Assembly: GCA_934216375.1 (NCBI GenBank)
Contig: CAKQBP010000026.1
Span: 1-11,341 of the forward strand
Direction of reading: 5' to 3'
DNA from: an uncultured Veillonella sp.
GTDB lineage: Bacteria; Bacillota; Negativicutes; Veillonellales; Veillonellaceae
DNA: 11,341 nt
Positions 6,469 to 11,341 of the stretch are shown here, piece after piece; position 1 is the first letter of the stretch, and the number at the start of each line of letters is the position of its first letter. The position numbers were made by a program, and so were the translations under genes. Under the pieces are notes generated by a model. The model was not told the origin of the DNA and ran no database searches. It saw nothing but the letters and a program-made list of their open reading frames with translations.

Positions 6469-6528
6469 TTGGTGATAGAAGATACCACGGTGCTTTCACA
6501 ATTATCTGATATTGTATTGATTATATGA
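6469..6528 (+). CDS. possible leader peptide upstream of argG
   Basis: A strong ribosome site, AGAAGGAGAA (6451-6460), sits in the argG leader with no long gene after it. A 19-codon ORF starts at TTG 6469 (10 bases after AAGGAG) or at the adjacent GTG 6472, and ends at TGA 6526-6528, 33 bases before argG. The peptide is acidic then hydrophobic and contains no arginine, so simple codon-starvation attenuation by arginine is not supported. There is no homology evidence; the ribosome site is the only real support, and the start codon is non-ATG either way. Confidence 0.2.
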   Translation: MVIEDTTVLSQLSDIVLII

Positions 6529-6561
6529 GTCTAAATAGATAGTGGTTTATGAGGTGTTATC

Positions 6562-7773
6562 ATGGGTAAAGCAAATAAAGTAGTACTCGCATATTCTGGT
6601 GGTTTAGATACTTCTGTTATCATTCCTTGGTTGAAAGAAAACTATGGCGCTGAAGTTATTGCTGTGTGTGTAGACTTGGGCCAACCTGAGGATTATGATG
6701 CAGTTGAGAAAAAAGCGATCAAATCTGGTGCTTCTAAAGCGTATATTGTTGACGCTAAGGAAGAGTTTGTAAAAGATTATATTTGGCCTACTGTAAAAGC
6801 TGGTGCAATCTACGAAGGTAAATATTTATTAGGTACATCCTTCGCGAGACCTTTAATCGGTAAAATCCTTGTAGATATTGCCGAAAAAGAAGGCGCAGAT
6901 GCAATCGCTCATGGTGCGACTGGTAAAGGTAATGACCAAGTTCGTTTTGAGTTGACTATCAAAGCATTAGCTCCTAACATGAAAATCATCGCTCCTTGGA
7001 GAGAGTGGGATTTGAAATCTCGTACAGATTGCATGGAATATGCTGCTAAACATGATATTCCAGTTGTAGCTACAAAAAAACATCCGTACTCCATGGACCA
7101 AAACGTATGGCATTTATCCCATGAAGGCGGCGATCTTGAAAATCCAGCAAATGCTCCTAAAGATGATGTGTACTTGGTAACACATACACCTGAACAAGCT
7201 CCAGATGAAGCTGGTTATGTAACTGTATCCTTTAAAGAAGGTGTACCTATAGCCGTAGACGGTCAAGAAGGCACTCCATTACAATTATTAGAAAAACTCA
7301 ACGAAATCGGCGCACATTATGGTGTGGGCGTTGTAGATATCGTTGAAAATAGATTGGTAGGTATGAAATCCCGTGGTGTTTATGAAAACCCAGGTGGCTC
7401 CATCATTATGTATGCTCACAGAGAACTTGAATATCTCTGCTTAGATAGAGCTACATACCACTATAAAGAACTCATTGCTAACAAATACGCTGAACTCGTA
7501 TACGATGGTATGTGGTTTGCGCCATTGATGAACGCGTTACAAGCGTTTGTTGATGAAACTCAAAAAACTGTAACAGGAGAAGTAAAACTTAAATTGTACA
7601 AAGGAAATATCATTTCTGCGGGTAGCACTTCCCCTTATTCCTTGTATAGCGAAGATTTCGTAACATTTGAAGAAGATGATGTATACGATCAATCTGATGC
7701 AGAAGGTTTCATCAACTTATTCGGTTTACCTCTCAAAATTAATGCATTGATGAAAGAGAAAGCAGGTAAATAA
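6562..7773 (+). CDS. argG: argininosuccinate synthase
   Basis: ArgG joins citrulline and aspartate using ATP to give argininosuccinate, the penultimate step of arginine synthesis in the cytoplasm. It has 403 residues, the usual length. The PP-loop ATP-binding motif is AYSGGLDTS (10-18). GTSFARPLI (91-99), [13 protein letters not shown] (118-130) and [18 protein letters not shown] (176-193) are conserved blocks of the citrulline and aspartate sites. The ATG follows GAGGTG with normal spacing. Its stop overlaps the argH start (TAATG), so the two are one transcript and probably translationally coupled. A promoter with ArgR-like boxes lies upstream, which suggests arginine repression. Confidence 0.98.
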   Translation: MGKANKVVLAYSGGLDTSVIIPWLKENYGAEVIAVCVDLGQPEDYDAVEKKAIKSGASKAYIVDAKEEFVKDYIWPTVKAGAIYEGKYLLGTSFARPLIGKILVDIAEKEGADAIAHGATGKGNDQVRFELTIKALAPNMKIIAPWREWDLKSRTDCMEYAAKHDIPVVATKKHPYSMDQNVWHLSHEGGDLENPANAPKDDVYLVTHTPEQAPDEAGYVTVSFKEGVPIAVDGQEGTPLQLLEKLNEIGAHYGVGVVDIVENRLVGMKSRGVYENPGGSIIMYAHRELEYLCLDRATYHYKELIANKYAELVYDGMWFAPLMNALQAFVDETQKTVTGEVKLKLYKGNIISAGSTSPYSLYSEDFVTFEEDDVYDQSDAEGFINLFGLPLKINALMKEKAGK

Positions 7774-9200
7774 TGGCTAAATTGTGGGGCGGGCGTTTCA
7801 CAAAAGGCACTGATAAAGCGGTAGAGGATTTTACATCCTCTATCGCTTTTGATGCGCGGATGTACGCCGAAGATATTGCAGGTAGCAAGGCGCATGCGAC
7901 TATGCTGGCAAAACAAAATATTATCTCCGACGCAGATCGAGATGCAATTTTAGCAGGTTTAACAAAAATTAAAGGGCAAATCGATAAAGGGGAATTCCCA
8001 TTTTCTGTAGCTCTTGAAGATATTCATATGAATATTGAAAAGCGTTTAACTGATGACATCGGTGAAGCCGGTGGTCGCTTGCATACCGGCCGCAGCCGTA
8101 ATGACCAATGCGCAGTAGACTTGCACATGTACGTGCGTAAAGCTGTTGTGGAAATGGGTGAACTCATCGTAGATATGCAGAAGGCTCTCATCGAAACAGC
8201 TGAAAAGCATAGTGATGTTATCATGCCTGGCTATACGCACTTACAACGGGCTCAACCTGTATTGTTTGGGCATCATATGATGGCCTATTTCTCTATGTTG
8301 GAACGCGATTTTGATCGTTTGTTGATGGTATTCAAACATGCTGACATCATGCCACTTGGGGCCGGCGCATTAGCTGGTTCTACATACGGCATTGATCAAA
8401 CGTACACACAAAAACTATTGGGATTCTCTCGAATTTACGAAAATAGCATGGATGCCGTATCTGACCGCGATTACGTAGTTGAATTCTTGTCATTTGCATC
8501 TTTAGTGATGATGCACTTGAGTCGTCTTAGCGAAGAATTGATTTTGTGGTCCACAAACGAGTTCAACTTTATTGAACTCGATGATGCTCACTGCACGGGC
8601 TCTAGTATTATGCCGCAAAAGAAAAATCCTGACGTTTGTGAGCTGGTTCGTGGTAAAACAGGCCGTACCTATGGTCATTTGTTAGGCCTTTTAACAACTT
8701 TGAAAGGATTGCCTCTTACATACAACAAGGATATGCAAGAGGATAAAGAAGGTATCTTCGATGCTATTGATACAGTACACTTCGCATTGTCCATTAATGC
8801 GGCTATGATTCGTGGTATGAAGGTCAATGGGTCTCATATGAAAGCAGTCCTTGATGACGACTTCTCTAATGCTACGGATATGGCAGATTATCTTGCGAAG
8901 AAAGGTGTCCCATTCCGTGAAGCCCATGAAATCGTAGGTAATGCGGTGCATCATTGCATCGAAAAAGGTTGTGTACTTCGTGATTTATCGGTAGAGGACT
9001 TCAAAGCTATTTCCAACCATTTTGATGCAGATATTCTTGACGCTATCTCCATCGAAGCTTGTGTTGCAGGTCGTAATAACTATTCTGGTACGGCGCCAGA
9101 ATGTGTGGAACGACAACGTAATAATGGTAAAATTATTATCGCTGCTGAGGAAAAGCAAATTACTGAATGGAAAGCAATCGTTGAATCTGTACAAGAGTAG
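7773..9200 (+). CDS. argH: argininosuccinate lyase
   Basis: ArgH splits argininosuccinate into arginine and fumarate, the last step of the pathway, as a cytoplasmic homotetramer. It has 475 residues, slightly longer than the common 455-470. It opens KLWGGRF, the family hallmark. Other motifs are HTGRSRNDQ (104-112), GYTHLQRAQP with the catalytic His156 (153-162), and the fumarate-lyase signature GSSIMPQKKNPD (276-287), whose mobile loop carries the catalytic serine. The start overlaps the argG stop by one base. A 17-bp perfect hairpin terminator follows 68 bases after the stop, so the operon is argGH alone in this window. Confidence 0.98.
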   Translation: MAKLWGGRFTKGTDKAVEDFTSSIAFDARMYAEDIAGSKAHATMLAKQNIISDADRDAILAGLTKIKGQIDKGEFPFSVALEDIHMNIEKRLTDDIGEAGGRLHTGRSRNDQCAVDLHMYVRKAVVEMGELIVDMQKALIETAEKHSDVIMPGYTHLQRAQPVLFGHHMMAYFSMLERDFDRLLMVFKHADIMPLGAGALAGSTYGIDQTYTQKLLGFSRIYENSMDAVSDRDYVVEFLSFASLVMMHLSRLSEELILWSTNEFNFIELDDAHCTGSSIMPQKKNPDVCELVRGKTGRTYGHLLGLLTTLKGLPLTYNKDMQEDKEGIFDAIDTVHFALSINAAMIRGMKVNGSHMKAVLDDDFSNATDMADYLAKKGVPFREAHEIVGNAVHHCIEKGCVLRDLSVEDFKAISNHFDADILDAISIEACVAGRNNYSGTAPECVERQRNNGKIIIAAEEKQITEWKAIVESVQE

Positions 9201-9268
9201 AACTTAGTGCGGAATAAGCAGTAGATAAAAATAAAGAATAGTTATCAATAAAATCTGAAAAAAATAAG

Positions 9269-9340
9269 ATCGATATACATATAAGGATTTCATTAAGGGA
9301 CTAATATTGCCTATTATACTTATATGTATATCGATTTTTT
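9269..9340 (+). terminator. argGH terminator
   Basis: ATCGATATACATATAAG (9269-9285) and CTTATATGTATATCGAT (9319-9335) are a perfect 17-bp inverted repeat, followed at once by a T-run (9335-9340). The 33-base loop is unusually long for an intrinsic terminator, and it includes TAAGG and CCT segments that could pair inside it. An A-run upstream of the left arm makes the structure partly usable on the minus strand too. Confidence 0.85.
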
Positions 9341-9643
9341 ATTTAAAAGCTAGACGATACCTATAAATCCCAAAATTCTAATTGATAATTCACTATTAAA
9401 ATGATGCATTTGTGTGTACATATATAGTGGACTGTGAGGAAATAATAGTCTTGTACTAGGACACTATAACCGTGATAGATAGGAAAAATTACATCTATAC
9501 ACAGAATAAAATAGGGTAAAAATATACTTTGCCACAATTAAAATGAGTTCTGTTCAATTTTGATGATAAATTACCTATGATTTATTCAATTCGTGTAATA
9601 TAGCTTGTCCGCCAATAAAGTACTTTTATTTTGGTTTCATAGG

Positions 9644-9652
9644 TGTTATTAT
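9644..9652 (+). promoter_or_regulatory. weak potE promoter candidate (extended -10)
   Basis: TGTTATTAT contains TG, one base, then TATTAT (9647-9652). The -35 position holds only TTTTAT. If used, it would give a potE leader of about 130 bases that contains all the downstream hairpin elements and the short ORF. Confidence 0.25.
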
Positions 9653-9741
9653 TTAACTCGTAATAAGAATAAAAACGGTAAATTCACATTCAAGCCCATC
9701 ACAGCACGAACTGGATTTACTTAGCGGTATATATATTTTAA

Positions 9742-9777
9742 GTGAATTATGGACGAGAAAAAATTCACCTTAGTGAA
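9742..9777 (+). promoter_or_regulatory. two mutually exclusive leader hairpins before potE
   Basis: GTGAATT (9742-9748) can pair with AATTCAC (9762-9768). The same TTCAC (9764-9768) can instead pair with GTGAA (9773-9777) across a CTTA loop. The second hairpin ends in the upstream edge of the potE ribosome site AAAGGGG (9776-9782), so switching between the two could change access to it. Both stems are short (7 and 5 bp), so this is suggestive only. Confidence 0.35.
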
Positions 9778-9787
9778 AGGGGATTGA
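9749..9787 (+). CDS. possible 12-residue leader peptide of potE
   Basis: An ATG-started ORF reads MDEKKFTLVKGD and stops with TGA three bases before the potE ATG. Its last codons contain the potE Shine-Dalgarno (AAAGGGG), and it spans both alternative hairpins, so ribosomes translating it would open them and deliver ribosomes beside potE. Its own ribosome site is weak (AAGTGA with 3-4 bases of spacing). Three of twelve residues are lysine. In E. coli a longer ornithine-sensing leader peptide (speFL) controls speF-potE; this ORF is analogous only in position. It may be a chance ORF. Confidence 0.25.
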   Translation: MDEKKFTLVKGD

Positions 9788-9790
9788 TAC

Positions 9791-11122
9791 ATGAAAACCA
9801 CCGCTAAAAAAATGTCTGTATTCCAGCTAACCACAATGGTAGCAGCCAATATGCTAGGAGCTGGGATCATTATGTTACCAACTAATTTGGCTCAAGTTGG
9901 TACTATTTCAGTTTTATCTTGGCTCGTGACAGCTGTGGGTGCGCTTTTACTAGCGTATATTTTTGCTCAAGCGGGTATGTTCTCCCAAAAACAAGGGGGC
10001 ATGGGCGGTTATGCAGAACATCGCTTCGGTAAAACTGGACATTTTATGGCGAGCTATGCTTACAGCATATCTCTCATCATTGCTAATATCGCCATCGCGG
10101 TATCTGCCGTAGGTTATGGCGCAGCTTTCTTTGGTGTTGACCTCAATGCGACACAAACAAGTCAAGTAACAATTGTGCTCTTGTGGTTTGCAGCGATTTT
10201 AAACTTTAGAGGTAATCGCTTTACAGGTCGACTCAGCAACATGACTATTTGGGGTTCTATTATTCCGGTTTTATTAATCGGTACAATTGGCTGGCATTGG
10301 TTCGATCCATCTATCTATTGGGCGGCATGGAACCCAAATGATCTTCCGCTTTATGATGCGGTAAAACAATCTATTTCCCTAACTTTATGGGGCTTCCTAG
10401 GATTTGAGTCCGCAGCGGCTAATGCTGATGCTGTTGAGAATCCAAAGAAAAACGTACCTATCGCAACTGTGGCGGGTACATTAGCAGTGGCCGTGGTTTA
10501 TATCTTGTCCACAAACGTTATGGCAGGTATTGTGCCTAACGTTGACTTATTAAATTCTAACGCACCATTCGGTTTGACATTCGTATACATGTTCAATGAT
10601 ACAATTGCAAACATCGTTATGGCTGCTATGGTTATTTCTTGCTTTGGCGCTTTGCTTTGCTGGCAATTCACATTGTCTCGCGTCTTCAAAAGTGCAGCAG
10701 AACATGGTTACTTCCCTAAAATATTCGCTCGTGTAAATAGCAACGATGCTCCTGTTCGTGGCGTATTGATTTTACTCGCTGTTGAAACATTACTTACTTT
10801 GTTCACTGCAAGCGAATCCTTGCGTGAGCAATTTGAAATCTTAGTAAACTTAGCGGTTGTAACTAACGTAGTACCGTATGTATTGTGCATTTTGGCAGTA
10901 CCTACAATGATGCGTATGGCTGGCGTAGCTGAAAGTCGTATTAAACGCTCTAATTACTTGTTCGGTATAGGCGTTCTTTATTGTCTATATGCAATCTACG
11001 CATGTGGTTTTGATGCTATGGTAGGTAGTGCGGTGGCAGTAAGCATAGGTTTGGTGATTTATGTTTTGCGTAAAGCGTGGGATACACGCAGAGCACACCG
11101 CTTACAACAAAGTATTGATTAA
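9791..11122 (+). CDS. potE: putrescine:ornithine antiporter PotE
   Basis: This is an inner-membrane APC-superfamily transporter of 443 residues with about twelve membrane segments. It aligns by eye with E. coli PotE almost throughout: NMLGAGIIMLPTNLAQVGTI (20-39), MFSQKQGGMGGYAEHRFGK (63-81), ANIAIAVSAVGYG (98-110), TLWGFLGFESAAANADAVEN (198-217), STNVMAGIVPN and LVNLAVVTNVVPY. Glu76 and Glu206 sit where E. coli PotE has Glu77 and Glu207, residues linked to substrate handling. PotE swaps ornithine for putrescine, or takes up putrescine with protons. A CadB-type lysine/cadaverine exchanger is the main alternative; resemblance favours PotE. The ATG follows AAAGGGG by 8 bases. No ornithine decarboxylase gene adjoins it, unlike the E. 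coli speF-potE pair; argGH lies upstream beyond a terminator. Confidence 0.9.
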   Translation: MKTTAKKMSVFQLTTMVAANMLGAGIIMLPTNLAQVGTISVLSWLVTAVGALLLAYIFAQAGMFSQKQGGMGGYAEHRFGKTGHFMASYAYSISLIIANIAIAVSAVGYGAAFFGVDLNATQTSQVTIVLLWFAAILNFRGNRFTGRLSNMTIWGSIIPVLLIGTIGWHWFDPSIYWAAWNPNDLPLYDAVKQSISLTLWGFLGFESAAANADAVENPKKNVPIATVAGTLAVAVVYILSTNVMAGIVPNVDLLNSNAPFGLTFVYMFNDTIANIVMAAMVISCFGALLCWQFTLSRVFKSAAEHGYFPKIFARVNSNDAPVRGVLILLAVETLLTLFTASESLREQFEILVNLAVVTNVVPYVLCILAVPTMMRMAGVAESRIKRSNYLFGIGVLYCLYAIYACGFDAMVGSAVAVSIGLVIYVLRKAWDTRRAHRLQQSID

Positions 11123-11143
11123 CTGAATACATCTCGTCTTATT

Positions 11144-11176
11144 AGAGGCTATTACTTCGGTAATAGCCTCTTTTTT
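11144..11176 (+). terminator. potE terminator with UUCG tetraloop
   Basis: AGAGGCTATTAC (11144-11155) and GTAATAGCCTCT (11160-11171) form a perfect 12-bp stem closed by C(UUCG)G, an extra-stable loop, followed by six Ts (11171-11176). It is a textbook intrinsic terminator 22 bases after the potE stop codon. Confidence 0.95.
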
Positions 11177-11341
11177 ATGATAATTATAAATTAGACTTAT
11201 AATTCATGAGTGTCTAATTTGAAAAAACTTAAAGAGCATTTTTATTATTAATCAAATTTTCGCTGTGTATAAAAAGATTTTATAATAAAGTTTTTACGTT
11301 GCTTTGTTATTATTAAAATTAATATATATACCGTCTTATAC
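11177..11341. other. gene-free right edge with inverted repeat
   Basis: This is AT-rich DNA without an ORF. AAATTAGAC (11188-11196) and GTCTAATTT (11212-11220) make a perfect 9-bp inverted repeat with a 15-base loop. A possible rightward promoter, TTGAAA (11219-11224) with TATTAT (11243-11248) at 18-base spacing, may serve a gene beyond the window; another TATAAT lies at 11281-11286 with no good -35. Confidence 0.4.

Larger units (their letters stand above)
9341..9790. other. 450-bp gene-free region upstream of potE
   Basis: No ORF longer than about a dozen codons has a credible ribosome site until the short leader ORF at 9749. TATAGTG (9423-9429) and CACTATA (9462-9468) form a spaced 7-bp inverted repeat. 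The pentamer TTCAC or its complement GTGAA recurs at 9683-9687, 9742-9746, 9764-9768 and 9773-9777. The only promoter-like signal I can offer is an extended -10 (listed). The region could be a long regulated leader, a small RNA locus or decayed DNA; nothing in it is recognisable to me as a known riboswitch or T-box. Confidence 0.5.

Noticed and set aside
8691..8954. Minus-strand ORF opposite argH
   Set aside because: It is an antisense shadow over a fully conserved argH with no independent support.
9341..9790. T-box, lysine riboswitch or other known leader RNA before potE
   Set aside because: I see no T-box core (AGGGUGGNACCGCG) and no conserved riboswitch core by eye; a covariance search would be needed to exclude them fully.
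1..11341. CRISPR array, tRNA or rRNA genes, intact IS or prophage, defence or toxin-antitoxin system
   Set aside because: No regularly spaced repeats, no cloverleaf or rRNA-like segments, and no transposase, integrase, phage or defence-type proteins were found; the genes are housekeeping metabolism and transport.

Overview
The window is ordinary chromosomal DNA from a low-G+C bacterium. The intergenic regions are very AT-rich and the coding parts moderately so. The mix of genes (DapF for meso-diaminopimelate, a PTS with ptsI ahead of ptsH, an E. coli-type PotE, and an NhaC-family antiporter next to a 1-phosphofructokinase) suggests a diderm Firmicute of the Negativicutes, and Veillonella or a close relative is my best guess. 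That guess comes from remembered protein flavour, not from a search.

Layout: (1) Bases 1-2325 are a minus-strand block read dapF, then an nhaC-like antiporter, then the first 21 codons of a PfkB-family sugar-phosphate kinase (fruK-like) that runs off the left edge. dapF and the antiporter are separated by one base. (2) Bases 2326-2641 are a divergent promoter region. (3) Bases 2642-4799 carry ptsI (EI) and ptsH (HPr) on the plus strand. The order is reversed from the usual ptsH-ptsI, and a 169-bp gap holds a promoter candidate and two hairpins. (4) A long bidirectional terminator at 4812-4894 separates ptsH from the convergent minus-strand csoR-like repressor gene (4893-5171). (5) A 331-bp divergent gap leads to a monofunctional GT51 peptidoglycan transglycosylase (5503-6309) with its own hairpin terminator. 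(6) argG and argH (6562-9200) form a tight pair with a TAATG overlap, preceded by a good sigma70-type promoter with ArgR-like boxes and closed by a strong terminator. (7) Bases 9341-9790 hold no recognisable gene. They end in a short leader ORF and two mutually exclusive hairpins directly before potE (9791-11122), which ends in a UUCG-loop terminator. The last 165 bases are gene-free.

How the genes fit together: EI and HPr are the general phosphotransfer proteins that feed sugar-specific PTS permeases, and the clipped kinase would act on a PTS product such as fructose-1-phosphate. ArgG and ArgH convert citrulline plus aspartate to arginine plus fumarate. PotE exchanges ornithine, the precursor of citrulline, for putrescine, so the right half of the window has a coherent ornithine/arginine/polyamine theme. 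DapF and the GT51 enzyme both serve peptidoglycan synthesis but sit in separate units.

I see no phage, CRISPR, intact IS, RNA gene or clear new multi-gene system. The most interesting signals are small and regulatory: the leader ORF and alternative hairpins before potE, the leader of argG, and the strand-biased palindrome between ptsH and csoR, whose inner repeats resemble IS3-type ends.
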